The position numbers were made by a program, and so were the translations under genes. From Zygaena filipendulae (lineage: Eukaryota > Arthropoda > Insecta > Lepidoptera > Zygaenidae): a stretch of 64,000 nt of DNA. Below the pieces are notes generated by a model. It had not been told where the DNA came from and ran no database searches. It worked only from the letters and a program-made list of their open reading frames with translations. The stretch spans positions 7,036,001-7,100,000 of the forward strand of contig OU015666.1 in NCBI GenBank assembly GCA_907165275.2, given 5' to 3'. Positions 1 to 10,540 of the stretch are shown one piece after another (the stretch's first letter is position 1; each line of letters opens with the position of its first letter).

Positions 1-1033
1 GACTCTTCTAATCTCGAGTGAGATTTTTCAAAATGAGTACTTTTAGTGAAAATATATAAATCTGCGCTTGATTGCGTCATATTGATGTAAAAAAAACATG
101 ATTTTCTTGATATTTTTTTTCCTTCCGCGATAAATATTACCTATACTGTGTACCTACGATTTAGCTATATTTTAGTGAAGAAGTGAGATTCGGCTCTACT
201 CCCTCCCCCCTTAACGTAATGAATGAAACGTAATTTTACGTATTTTATTTATGTCAATAGTTCCTTTTTATAACAGTTTACTCCGTGATGTTATTACCTA
301 CCTTTGGTTCACCCAGTTCTTTTGTTTCAATTAAGTAGGTATGGTAGGTATCTGCACAACGTTATTTTGAGAAGTTAATTCATTAGCCATCAAAGAATGT
401 ACCTACCTATTATGATTAGTTAGTTAGGTAGGTACCAAATCTGAAAATAATATATCTACCTGTTTTCTAACTTTTCTAAGTAGGTAACTAATATAACACA
501 CAACTCACGAGAGTTACACCTATAGGTACCTATAACCTACTTTACGTATGCACAATTACATTACGTAATTACACGTACGTTAAAAAGTTAGACGTTTAAA
601 GAACAATATTAACCTATAACCTATTTTTACTCTGGTCGTGACCCGTAACGACTCAATTAACAAATTTTTTATTTTACAAACAGGCTGAGCCTTTTGGAAA
701 AAGTTACTCCACGCCTGGGCCTCACTCAAGGCTGCACTCATCACGATAGGTAGGTACTCGCACTATTCGCGTAATCTCTTTTTTCTACTGAGGTACTACC
801 AAAAGCTTTCTTGTAACCGAACGAATTACCATACCTTTTTCAGTACAACATGCAACGTCTAGATACTATTCTACGTCAACGTACGACGTACCTACATCAA
901 CGTATATTTAGGTATAGTATGATAAACTTACATCGTTAGCTAGGATTAAAAAAACAAATTTTCGAAAATGCCATTATTATTATAGAAATAAGATTTTACA
1001 ACACAGATTATAAGGCTGAAAAGTTATACTTTT
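1..1033. other. Non-coding, no gene seen
   Basis: AT-rich sequence with many short GTAGGTA/TACCTAC runs (for example around 340-540). I see no open frame with recognisable protein features, no RNA gene and no clear transposon end. Confidence 0.6.
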
Positions 1034-1776
1034 TAGGGTTCCGTACTCAAAAGGCAGTGGCGTAGCGTGCCTTGGAGGGGTACTGTATCAAAATTAGTTG
1101 GGGGACACAAAAGAAACAAAAATGCTTGCAATTAATTAAAATCAATATTCATTGATTATAAGTTATCGCTAATCGCTTCCTCTTAGAAATTGAACTAGGC
1201 AAACAATCCAAATTAAATATACTACAAGGGAAGCATGAGATTAAGTGACATTGTAGATAAAATTTTACAATTTTTTTACACACGTTAGGGGCCTTTGTAG
1301 CCCGGGGGTCCCGTATCATTGATAAGGCTAATACGGCGGTAGCTTCGCCCCTGCCAAAGGGTAAAACGGGACCCTAGACTTCGCTGTCCGTCCGTCCGTC
1401 CGTCTGTAGGTCAGTCACGCGGTAGAGGCGGTATCTCATTAACCGTGATAACTATCAGTTGAAATTTTCACAGATGATGTATTTCTTTTGCCGCTATATC
1501 AACAAATACTAAAAAACAGAATAAATTAATATTTAATAAGGGGGTTGCCTCACAACAAAAATGACTTTTTTGCTCGTTTTTGCTCGATATTGATAACGGT
1601 AACAGGTAGATGCTTGAAATATTCACAGAATATTTAGTTAAATATTCACTTTAAAAACAAATATTTAAAATAAAACAAATATCCCATACAACAGACATGA
1701 TTTTTTTTTCGCCGTTTTTGTAGAAAATGGTACGGAACCCTTCGTGTGCAAGTTCGACTCGCACTTGGCCAATTTT
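1034..1776 (+). repeat. Interspersed repeat with GGGTTCCGTAC start and GGAACCC/cacttggcc end
   Basis: The segment starts with AGGGTTCCGTACTCAAAAG. It has an internal CGTCCGTCCGTCCGTC run at about 1386-1402 and ends with ACGGAACCCTTCGTGTGC followed by a GACTCGCACTTGGCC tail. GGGTTCCGT near the start and ACGGAACCC near the end are inverted, and this start and tail are familiar from abundant insect interspersed repeats. Positions 1054-1355 are a second element inserted near its 5' end. Class (SINE-like or TIR element) is not resolved here. Confidence 0.6.
1054..1355. mobile_element. Nested TIR element inserted in the 1034-1776 repeat
   Basis: The ends are GGCAGTGGCGTAGC and GCTTCGCCCCTGCC, imperfect inverted repeats matching at 12 of 14 positions. 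AAAG flanks both sides (1050-1053 and 1356-1359); removing the insert restores a continuous host repeat (ACTCAAAAG next to GGTAAAACGG). The CAGTGGCG-type end resembles hAT-like miniature elements, but no clean 8 bp target duplication is visible, so the superfamily is uncertain. It has no coding capacity. Confidence 0.55.
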
Positions 1777-2270
1777 TAAAATACATACCTGCTAAACAAT
1801 AATGCAGATCTATGTACAAGCACTGTACAAGAATCGAAGACAATAGTTGAGTATTGATGAACTCCTCAATTAACGACGTAAAGTGGTCTCATGCATCACC
1901 CGTTGTGATCGCATACGTTCTACGTTCTACGCCTATTAATTCTATGATTGATTTACTTATTTATTTGGCGCTATTCTTTTGTATTTTTAGCAGTAACTTA
2001 ACTATAGGTATAACTAGATTCCTAAGATATTTTATTTTATATTACCTGCTAGTCGATCCCTTAGACCTAGAGTTTCATTTGTAATAATTTCGGAGTTCCT
2101 GTGGGAATTCCTGAATAAAAAGTATCCTACGTCACTCAGGAACACTAGGTTTCTATAAGTGAAAGAATTTTTTAAAATCAGTTTCGTACAAAACATACAA
2201 AAAATCAATACCTTTTTTCTGTATGATATTAGTAGGTAGTTTCAAAACGGTTTCACAGGATCGGCACGGA
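1777..2270. other. Non-coding; contains a partial AGCTAGT-family repeat
   Basis: Positions about 2085-2185 carry a minus-strand piece of the dispersed repeat that ends in AGCTAGT elsewhere in the window (CGGAGTTCC, GGGAATTCC, GTCACTCAGGA, AAGTGAAAGAATT blocks). The rest shows no recognisable feature. Confidence 0.5.
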
Positions 2271-2551
2271 GAAGGGAAATCTCAAATCACAAAGCATGGG
2301 AAGTATATGATGGGATGTGGGAAACTGCTGAAGCTGTCATCTGGGTCCGACGTCGATGTAGAGACTAGAGGTAGAGTAGGCGAGGCGACCGACGAGTGAC
2401 GACGGCCACTCAATTCGAGGCGCGCTGGCGACCGCATCAGACGTGTGTTGTTGCTGAGCAACGTTCTTCGCGTAATCCTAAAATATCACGATTATCGTTT
2501 TCGTCACAAAAAGTGTATAAAAACTAAGCTGATTTCTAAACGGTATTCTGT

Positions 2552-2723
2552 TATAAGGTGAATAAAAACGACAGCTCAGTGAAGTTTTTGTTGTGATATC
2601 GCACTTTTGTGTTATAAAGTGTGCGATCGTAAAAACAAAAAAAAAAAACAGGGAGCTTCAACTTTCCAACGTATACAAACCATACCATGTGATTGCGGAA
2701 CGGAGGAAATAATAGAGCTGTAG
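2552..2723 (+). promoter_or_regulatory. Candidate core promoter and non-coding first exon
   Basis: TATAAG at 2552-2557 lies 26 bases before the A of a TCAGTG motif (2576-2581), matching the arthropod initiator consensus and normal TATA spacing. Upstream (about 2330-2470) is unusually GC/CpG-rich for this window. Downstream, TAG|GTACGT at 2721-2729 would be a good splice donor, giving a first exon of about 146 nt (2578-2723) with no long reading frame. The next recognisable plus-strand coding exon is the Gas1-like one at 25490, whose ATG is preceded by a splice acceptor, so this could be its 5' exon. That link is inference only; RNA evidence is absent. Confidence 0.35.
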
Positions 2724-5042
2724 GTACGTTTAATTTATCTTATTTTATGTATTCAATCTAATAATAGATGAGTAGTGGATAATCGCGTTCCACGGAGTTT
2801 ATGGCTCACACGATGTACGAGCAGATAAGTATAGGTACCTATCTACCTATACTTATAGCAAAATTCATCTAAGAGCTTTCGTCGAAGAACTTCAGAGATA
2901 AATTGATTTTTATACAATTATAATTTTTGAATTCTGTAATTTTGTCTTAGGTAGGTACCTACCTACTAAAATACGAAGTTCAAAATTTGAACACCTCAAT
3001 ATAAGTACATCGTACTTGAGAGAGCTGCCAAATATTATACCAGGCTTTATTTATCCTGTCTTTTATATAAACAATTTCGAAATTAATCTCACATCAGTAG
3101 ATAAATAAGGTAGTAGGTAAACTAAGTATTTAGTAGTACCTACTTACTCAATACGTAAAACAATACGTTAGTCTAATGTATGGCGACAACTTTGAATACC
3201 AACAGGGATTGCGCATGTTATACACGCATTCAGACCAAAGAAACTTTATTTGAGCTGAGTACACGCCATAGTATAATCATTCGTGATGAGCATATGAATG
3301 GTTCGGTTGAACAAATTAGTACACAGCTGTGATGTCCTTGATTTATCAGCGCCAAAATGATCTCTCAAAAGAGTAGATACTTATACTGCAGAGTTGCAGA
3401 CTGACAACGCAAGTATAGCCCAAACTGATGAATTTAGATATATATTTGAAATTTTCCACAAGGCTTTCTATTATAAAACATGGAGAAATCCATAGTTCTT
3501 ACCATATTATGACGCGAGGATAATGCCAGGGGCGTCTTTCCCATAGGCCGCCGCTGGGTGCGGCCACACCCGGGCACCAGCCGGGCCCGGGCGATCAACA
3601 TCTGAATGAATCTGGTGGTAGGGTTGTTGTAAATTCGTAACAAAGTAGGTTACCTACCTACCTACTTACCTTACAATTATAATATTATCTGTGCCTTATC
3701 CAACTACGATTTCGCACCCGGGCGCCGCATATGGTTAAGTTACCCCCCTGGGTAATGCAGCCAAAAGTTCGATGAGAATTACATGGTATACCTACCTACT
3801 TACATCAGAAAAAATATCAATACTTAAGTATACCTAAGTTTGGCAGAAAAATCGTTTAAAAAATTGGTTTATTTGGTATGTATAACGACTAATTTTGACG
3901 TTCCTTCAAAACAACTCGCCAAAGGTTTATCACAATCGGACCAATGGTTTCGAAACGCATAGAGGACAGACATACATACATTTATTTTTATTTTTGAAGA
4001 AAAAGAAGATGACAATGTTTTGTGAATTTTAAGCGAGGCAACAAGATCCGTGTGTCTATTTTAATCTAGGTTCTAGGGTAATCTCCGACCAAATTTACCT
4101 TTATTTAGTCTGACTTTGAGAGGCTAACATTTTTCACAAGGCTCTACAGACAAGGTATATAGATAAGCGTTGTACCCTACCGGAGGTTGTATGTAGGTAG
4201 ATACCTATCTATAATTATTTAGACTGATAAGTGTTATTTGGCCTGTTATGGAAAAGTGTTATAAATACATGTACTTAATACCTACCTAGTTATTCGTACT
4301 TCACCTTCAATATACGGTACCTATACACTTACATAAGTATGTAGTAGTGTGGTAGTAGTAAAAGATGGTCGATGAAAATATACCTTAACGTTACTACGAC
4401 AAAACAAGGACAAAACAGACTTGCCATTATTTACAATGCAATAGACGTTTATTACACGTTGCGTTGGTATTGTTTAAATCTTAAAACAGAACTCACTGTC
4501 ACAAAATGATTTATTTGCTCCATCCTTAAAATGTATAATTGACACCTAAAACAATGTAGGCAATTGATGGCTTCTAGTGACACCAGCGCAAAATCTTTAA
4601 ATAATTTATAGATATTGAACTGCATTCAGCACACGCCGAGTGATGCAATTTCACGGGTGGAGAAAACCAGCTTATTTTTGTTAATTTTTACAATTTATGA
4701 ACGCTCAAAATTTGGGTAAATTATACAAAAACTGATTTTCGGAGACTCCTGCTACATTAGCGTCACAGGGTTATTATTTTTTACTAATGAAGAAACCTAG
4801 ATCTAGTGAATATTTATTAAAACAAAACGTTTCAGGAAAATATAATAGACGAATTTTGAGGAAATTATGACTATATGGGCGCTTTTAATTGGAACCAAGT
4901 TTTTAAAACCTTGAAAATCAGTTCGTATTCTATGCACGATTTATTCTAATTGTAAGATTTGAGACAAAACAATTTAAATACAAATAATAACGACATCCTT
5001 GAAGTGATACATGTTTTTGTCACTTTTTATATTTTGAGCGTT
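2724..5042. other. Non-coding, no gene seen
   Basis: AT-rich sequence with GTAGGTA runs. The only compositional feature is a GC-rich patch at about 3528-3610 with GGGGCGTCTTTCCC and several CCCGGGC blocks, and a second CCCGGGCGCC at about 3715, which may be remains of a TIR element. No coding frame was recognised. Confidence 0.5.
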
Positions 5043-5082
5043 GCTAATGACTGAAACTTTAAATAACGTTTCAGTCATTAGC
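5043..5082. repeat. Perfect 15 bp hairpin
   Basis: GCTAATGACTGAAAC at 5043-5057 is the exact reverse complement of 5068-5082, with a 10-base loop. It is too short for an animal pre-miRNA and has no terminator context. It may be the core of a small palindromic element. Confidence 0.7.
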
Positions 5083-5596
5083 ATCGCAATGACCGGAATA
5101 TTGTTTTTTTTACGAGTCGAATACGACTGTCGATGCTTTGCGGAAAACTTCAATCTGTTTCTGAACTATTATTGAAGTGTGGCCACATCACCTAACTGAT
5201 TGTTTCAAGCAGTTTCACTATCGTCATGCCATGTTCAAAACAGTTTAAGTATGAACGTTCTCTATTACTATTATAATAGAACATGGAACCAACAACAGAG
5301 CTGGTGCGGCCTGCGAAGCGGCTGAAAATACTAAAGCACGCAAATACAGGCCCTGAATATGATTTTTCATTACTCATACTCGGAAAGTAGGTCTGAAGTT
5401 GCCTGAGAAGCGGGTTGAAAGTAACCCTTTTCAGCCCTAGGGAGAATCGCTTTCAACTGACAACTGTCAAATTATAAAAAAAAAAACTAGGTCTATTTTC
5501 ACATTTCTATTGAACCATGTTTCAACTTTCTATACAGCCAGCGCGATGTAAAATTGAAATAACGTTAAGTTTAAGTAGGTATTAATTAAAATAAAA

Positions 5597-5823
5597 TTCA
5601 CTCACTTTTTCTTAAGCTAATTCCTATTTATATTTTTTTATTTTCTTTAATTAATACTTAATAATTAAAGATAAATTTTTTTTTAGGTCGCCACAATGTA
5701 AATAAAAAATACTGGCTGAATAGCTAGCCGGTCAAAGAAAAAGAAATAGGTGGGAAAGTGTCAAGCGACTATCCGATCTTCACTCATTTTTTCTTTAGCT
5801 AATTCCTATTTTTATTTTGACTT
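5597..5823 (+). repeat. Pair of diverged direct repeats of about 45 bp
   Basis: TTCACTCACTTTTTCTTAAG at 5597 and TTCACTCATTTTTTCTTTAG at 5779 begin two copies of a 45 bp segment that continues with GCTAATTCCTATTT. The copies are 182 bp apart. They may mark the internal structure of one interspersed repeat that continues into the palindrome at 5871-5943. Confidence 0.55.
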
Positions 5824-5870
5824 TCCTTGCATTCGTAATGAAAAGCACAGTGTTACCCTCGGGAGAAAGA

Positions 5871-5943
5871 CTTATTTAGTCCCTCGATCTATTGGTGCCC
5901 TCGCTACGCTCGGGCGCCAAACCCCGTCTCGGGACTAAATAAG
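5871..5943. repeat. Short palindromic repeat with GC-rich centre
   Basis: CTTATTTAGTCCC (5871-5883) and GGGACTAAATAAG (5931-5943) are perfect 13 bp inverted arms around a GC-rich centre that contains CCCTCGCTACGCTCGGGCGCC. It looks like a fragment of a dispersed insect repeat. It is not coding. Confidence 0.6.
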
Positions 5944-6842
5944 TTACTTTCACCCCTAGGATAACAATGTACTATTGTCCCATTCGGTGTCGAGACCCTT
6001 GGTCCGTGGGGTCCTAGCGCTATAAGGCTTTTTATGGAAATAGCAAAAAGGTTAGTCGACATCACAGGAGACCGAAGAGCTGGCAGCTACCTCGGACAAA
6101 GAATTAGCCTAGCTATTCAAAGGGGGAGCGCTGCCAGTATCTTCGGAACCTTGCCTAATGGGACTCCTTTTAATTATATATTTTAGCTTTATTTTAGGTT
6201 AGGTTAAGTTTAGTTTTAGTCTATAATACTTAGGAACTTGTTTTAGCGGGTTATCTCCGGAACTACAGAACAGAATCGATTCTTATAACTGTTTCACAGA
6301 TGGAAGCTGCGGTATCCCTGAGTAGGTATACTTTCTATTCCCTAAAGTCTAAAGCCCGCTCCACACTCTCGCGAGAATCTTGCGAGAACGCGAGATGTGG
6401 AGCCGGCTTAATCAGTCTCGAAATCCCCGCTAGTGGAATTGGGGAGATTATCTATTTAGTACCTACTAAGAGTAATATAAGACTTGTAATAAGATGTAGG
6501 ATTGTAGGTGGTACCATATAATATGACGAATGACGACACAAAGAGTTCCCTAAGAATCTCGAATATGACGCGAGTGAATCCGGCTAAAGAGATTTGATAA
6601 GTATGAACTTTTAAAGTGTCTTAGGTATTTTTTCTAGTAACTATATACTTACCTACTAATACCTACTGGTTGCAACACGAAACTTTTGGAATTTACAGGG
6701 TCAGAGATTTTTATAAGTTCTGATTAAATTGCCTAATTTAGTCCTCAGGGGGCGCAAATTTTATTATATGTAGGATAACAACAGACTATAGAGTTAGAAA
6801 ATAATTGTGTGTCAGCGATCCAGCTACTAATAGGTATATCTA
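5944..6842. other. Non-coding, no gene seen
   Basis: No recognisable protein or RNA gene. Around 6190 there is TTTAGGTTAGGTTAAG, only two TTAGG-like units, too few to call telomeric. Short open frames here lack any recognisable domain. Confidence 0.5.
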
Positions 6843-7357
6843 ATCCCATCAAAAACATAAATGTGAAAGTGGAAGCCAAAGTTCAATATTAAGCTTAAGC
6901 TTAGTTGTCGACTTCGCCGACAAAAGAATTGATATCTAAATAGGTGCCAAGTTCTGTAGATAATCCTGAAATATATTCAAAGGAGCATAGAACTTGGCTA
7001 GTTTTCACACACCAGTTATCTTATATTTGGTTAAAAACTATTGTATAAATATTTTTGATATTGGCTTGTTTTTACCAGCAAACTAAATATTGAAGGGGTG
7101 AGATCTATTGAACTTACAGTATAAAAACAGTAATTTGCTCATAATAATATAAAAAAGATACACAATTTGACTAGCTAAAGATAACTTTAATGTGAAAACT
7201 AGCCGAGTTCTATGCTCCTTTGAATATATTTCAGGATTATCTACAGAACTTGGCACCTATTTAGATATCAATTCTTTTGTCGGCGAAGTCGACAACTAAG
7301 CTTAAGCTTAATATTGAACTTTGGCTTCCACTTTCACATTTATGTTTTTGATGGGAT
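6843..7357. mobile_element. Palindromic (foldback) element with arms of about 165 bp
   Basis: The ends are ATCCCATCAAAAAC and GTTTTTGATGGGAT. The left arm (6843 to about 7010) and right arm (about 7190-7357) are near-perfect reverse complements, including an inverted AAGCTTAAGCTTAGTTGTCG block and a TTCAAAGGAGCATAGAAC block. The central spacer of about 180 bp is AT-rich. There is no coding capacity. No convincing target duplication could be seen, so the superfamily is not assigned. Such elements are usually mobilised in trans by a related DNA transposon. Confidence 0.8.
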
Positions 7358-7628
7358 ATCACTACTTTTTGTACAGAAATTACTAGTAGATATTAGGTAC
7401 TTGTTTATTATAAAATTAATACCAAATGGTCTCTGTTAATCTATTGTATTTCAATCTGTTTACGGGGTAGTATCTACTGAAAATAATATGTTTGGATTTA
7501 AAACAAACTATGTAAAGACCATAACACATAAACATATACATAAATATTTAAAGACCATAAAATCCAAAGACCGGCTGTCATCAATTTTGATTGATGATTC
7601 TTACATTACAGGCAGAATAAGTAAGGGT

Positions 7629-7704
7629 TTGTGTAATATTACACACAGTGCTGATCGCCAGTTATCAGCTTGAACTCGGCTTAACATGCTACAGCGTGTC
7701 TAGA
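7629..7704 (+). repeat. Hairpin-ended repeat, copy 1
   Basis: TTACACACAGTGCTGATCGC, then a CGCCAGTTATCAGCTTGAAC block and a terminal CATGCTACAGCGTGTCTAGA. The closing hairpin is partly decayed here (ACATGC against GCGTGT). It is one of three related copies (also at 7966-8078 and 10039-10192), all in the same orientation. Confidence 0.55.
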
Positions 7705-7773
7705 TTCAATAGATCAAATAATAAATAAAACAAACACGAATAAAAATAGTTACATTTATAACTAAAACGTATT

Positions 7774-7956
7774 TTGCTTACATTTAAAGAAAACACCGTA
7801 TGCAGTAAAATATTTTGGAGACATGACACTACAACTCTTGTCGACAAACACCACCTGTATAAACGATTATATTTTTTTTCCCCTGATCCTGCATCGCTCC
7901 TATCGCGTGAAGTACTAACGAGTGAAGAATCAGAGCTTCTATTTGAGAATACGTGA
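7774..7956 (+). CDS. Unidentified 60-residue open frame
   Basis: An ATG-initiated frame with fairly protein-like composition: charged N-terminal part, then SPDPASLLSREVLTSEESEL towards the C-terminus. I do not recognise the family. It lies between two hairpin-ended repeats (copies 1 and 2), so it may be internal sequence of one repeat element rather than a host exon. There is no clear promoter or polyadenylation signal. A chance open frame remains the simplest alternative. Confidence 0.15.
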   Translation: MLTFKENTVCSKIFWRHDTTTLVDKHHLYKRLYFFSPDPASLLSREVLTSEESELLFENT

Positions 7957-7965
7957 TTCATATTG

Positions 7966-8078
7966 ACATGTTTATGTGAAATAGTTTTTGAGTTATGACG
8001 GGGTCAAAAGTTACACACGGTGCTGCTCGCCAGTTCTGTTAGCCTGAATTTGGCTTGACACGCTACTGCGTGTCTAGA
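7966..8078 (+). repeat. Hairpin-ended repeat, copy 2
   Basis: This copy contains TGACATGTTTATGTGAAATAG, TTACACACGGTGCTGCTCGC, and a terminal GACACGCTACTGCGTGTC hairpin (7 bp stem, 4-base loop) directly followed by TAGA. It is closely related to copies at 7629-7704 and 10039-10192. A 3' hairpin followed by CTAG is reminiscent of Helitron-type ends, and a Helitron helicase fragment lies next to it (8300-8552), on the opposite strand. Confidence 0.6.
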
Positions 8079-8299
8079 TATATAGGTCACAATATTATTG
8101 TATATTAACAGAAATGGATAAATGAATCGGAAAAGAAAAACTTTTACAGTAATTATTAGTAGGTACTTAAAATGGTTTTTGTCAATTTATTTTCCTACGT
8201 TTCCGTGGTATAACTATCTTTTTTGTGTTTTCTATATTTTCTTGGACGTTTAAAATGTTTGAGTGAATTGCCCATTCAGTATCCGGTTTTTTTTTTTTT

Positions 8300-8552
8300 A
8301 CGCGTTTTCTGTTTATAGTTAATTTGGCCAAGTTAGGGTGGTATAACGTGCGCAGGTGGTTGTACTCTACAATAGAGCTCTCTTGTGCCTGATTTGACTT
8401 GGATCTAAATTGATAAGATGTACTCCATCTAAGGTTTTAACTCTGGAAAGTCCAACGTAAATAATTTGGTGTAACGTAAAAGTGTCACCCACCAGTAATT
8501 CGATTGTACGACTCATTGTACGTAGTAAATAATTAATATTTAAGACGATCAA
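8300..8552 (-). pseudogene. Helitron helicase C-terminal fragment (frameshifted)
   Basis: On the minus strand a frame reads IIYVGLSRVKTLDGVHLINL, matching the conserved C-terminal motif (Y-V-A-L-S-R-V) of PIF1-type helicases, as found in the RepHel protein of Helitron rolling-circle transposons. A good match of this short motif to Helitron proteins from other insects is expected from family knowledge. After RHKRALL the frame closes, but the shifted frame continues with IVEYNHLRTLYHPNL, the usual end of such proteins, so there is a frameshift near 8372. Only the extreme C-terminus remains: the replication-initiator domain and helicase motifs I-V are absent. It is non-functional. A cellular PIF1 helicase is a less likely source. 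Confidence 0.72.
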
Positions 8553-8890
8553 GACGAAGACGACACTAAAAGAATACCTACACTAGAAGGCCCGGTGAAC
8601 TTCGTATCATCTACAAGACAACCAAGTGACACTATTTTTTATTTCTAAAATGATAAAAGAGATCGGACTTCACTTCATCAATTCTTTTGCGACAAGTCAA
8701 AATCAAAGTCATAGTCAAATCGTTTAATCAAATTTGGCCAATAATGTGTATCTTATTGACGTCAATAAAATTACAGTTATTATGACAGCAGTCAGCAACC
8801 ATAAAATATCCACCCTTCACAGCTTCCTAGCGCTATGGCTGAAGAGAAAAAGCTGCGCATCAAACTCCAGTAGCACGGTATATTAAGTCA

Positions 8891-9020
8891 CCATTCGCTT
8901 AAAGGTGCATATTGAGGACTTAAGCCTCCTAGAAGTCGAAGTAGAATTGCAGCTATTGAAGCATCTTCCATAACTTTGCCTATATCGGCTAAATCTTGCA
9001 CAGTGTACATGACTGCAATT
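8891..9020 (-). pseudogene. Copia-type Gag fragment (degenerate)
   Basis: Minus-strand translation gives DLADIGKVMEDASIAAILLR followed by GGLSPQYAPL. This resembles the conserved Ty1/copia Gag block seen intact in this window (residues about 145-170 of the 59054-63004 protein: GIGAQVDDEFLAIIMLTGLP, then EKYHPL). Extra residues in the middle suggest a small insertion or frameshift. No other copia domain is adjacent, so this is an isolated relic. The match is short, hence moderate confidence. Confidence 0.5.
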
Positions 9021-9174
9021 ATACAGCTGCCTTTTAAATCCATGTTGCCATTCCAAGTGAGAAGAATTGCTGGATTATGCCGTTAATGTAAATGGATTCT
9101 TCTGTAGGTACTGTCGCAGCCTGAAATTTTTGAGGAGGTCAAAAATTTATTGCACAATACACAATTTTATTGCA

Positions 9175-9300
9175 CACTAGCTGTTGCCCGCTGTTTCACC
9201 CGCGCTAATTTTCGAGTTTCCTTAGTAATTCCGGGATAAAAACCACTACCCTATCCTACCTTATGTCGCTCAGGAAACTCGCCTACATGTATATCTCTAT
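9175..9300 (-). repeat. AGCTAGT-family interspersed repeat
   Basis: Reverse orientation: CACTAGCTGTTGCCCGC, TTTCACCCGCG, AATTCCGGGATAAAAA and GTCGCTCAGGA blocks. It is the same family as many copies listed below. Class not assigned. Confidence 0.65.
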
Positions 9301-10038
9301 ATTGGAGTCAAAATCATCTAGACAGTACCTGTACAGTTTCTGTTCGAGGATTATACGTCGCACTCGTAGGCGGACGAAAGAGCCAAATAACCGTCTCTAT
9401 TCAGAAGCAGTTTTATTCTTGAAAAAGAATTATTTATTCATCATTTTACTTTTTTATTCATATTTTTAATTAAGTTAATATGTAATGGAAATTGATATTT
9501 CCGTGAACTGATGAAAATATTCACAGATATTCATAAATTATATACGTATTACGTCGTACGTAAAACAAACGCTGATTTACTTTTAATTTGAGAATAGCTA
9601 GTTTTATACGTATAAACCATAGAAAAATTCGTGCTGATAACGAAAGTATTAATTGTCAATGTTTGACTCAGTTTAATGGAGTGACGTAAAATACATCATT
9701 AAGAATATTTAAAAATTCTGATTAGCCAGTTGCATACTAAAATACTTAACTTTGTTATATTACCTTCTTGATTGGAAAAATCTAAAAACTTAAGTTATTG
9801 ATAATTATCATTTTTTTTAAGTTTTTCCAGTTTTCAGATTTTTCCCTTTGTTTACGCCTAAAAGTCTACCTTGATGCCAAATATCAAGTTCCTAGGTCAT
9901 CTGGAAGTCGGTTATAATTTTGGTCTATAGGTCAGTCAGTGATAAAAATCACGATTTTTGGACGTTAATATCTAAAAGCCCGTATGAGGTGTGCTTATGA
10001 AATTTGGAGCACATGTTTATCTCGCGAGTCTTAATACA
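9301..10038. other. Non-coding, no gene seen
   Basis: AT-rich sequence with no recognisable coding frame. The last part (about 9840-10040: AAATATCAAGTTCCTAGGTC, AATCACGATTTTTGGACG) may belong to the same repeat as the hairpin-ended copy that follows. Confidence 0.45.
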
Positions 10039-10192
10039 TGAGCCAAATTTGACATGTTTACGTTAAATAGTTTTTGAATTATGGGGGGGTGAAAAGTGGC
10101 TCCAAATGGTTCGTGTAATATTACACACGGTGCGGCTCGCCAGTTCTGTCAGTTTGAGAACTTCGGCTTGACACGCTACCGGCGTGTCTAGA
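10039..10192 (+). repeat. Hairpin-ended repeat, copy 3
   Basis: It shares TTGACATGTTTACG, TAGTTTTTGAATTATG, TTACACACGGTGCGGCTCGC and the CTTGACACGCTAC...GCGTGTCTAGA ending with copies 1 and 2. The terminal hairpin has a 7 bp GACACGC/GCGTGTC stem. Confidence 0.6.
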
Positions 10193-10454
10193 TACAATGC
10201 GAGAGGAATTTTTCAAGCCCTGTTCGGATTCTTAGAAAAAGGTTAAGATATACCTACATATACCTACGGGAGTAGCCGAGTCTTTATCAGTTACAGAGAA
10301 TCTGTGCATAATGCAAGTCTGCAGGACAGTAGACAGTAGACACCTAGTTTGTTAAATAACAACTGTAATAACAACTGTATCAAACAACCGTACCTATGTG
10401 CTGAGAATGGTTAGCATACGGAGATATCTATTAAGTACAAAAAGTGCTTATTTA

Positions 10455-10540
10455 ACCGATTTCAAAAAAGTAGGAGGTTCTATGTTCGACTGTGTGTATG
10501 TTATTTTTTTTTCTGCCAGCCCCGACGTTAAGTTCGATCT
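10455..10540 (+). repeat. Fragment of a common repeat (CCGATTTCAAAAAAGTAGGAGG)
   Basis: An AACCGATTTCAAAAAAGTAG block followed by GAGGTTCTATGTTCGACTGT and a T-rich run. This ending is familiar from dispersed lepidopteran repeats. Only this end is recognisable. Confidence 0.45.

Noticed and set aside
1741..1776. tRNA-like AGTTCGACTCGC motif
   Set aside because: It resembles a B box, but there is no A box or cloverleaf around it; it belongs to the interspersed repeat.
6180..6215. TTAGG-like telomeric repeat
   Set aside because: Only two units; no array, so no telomeric meaning.
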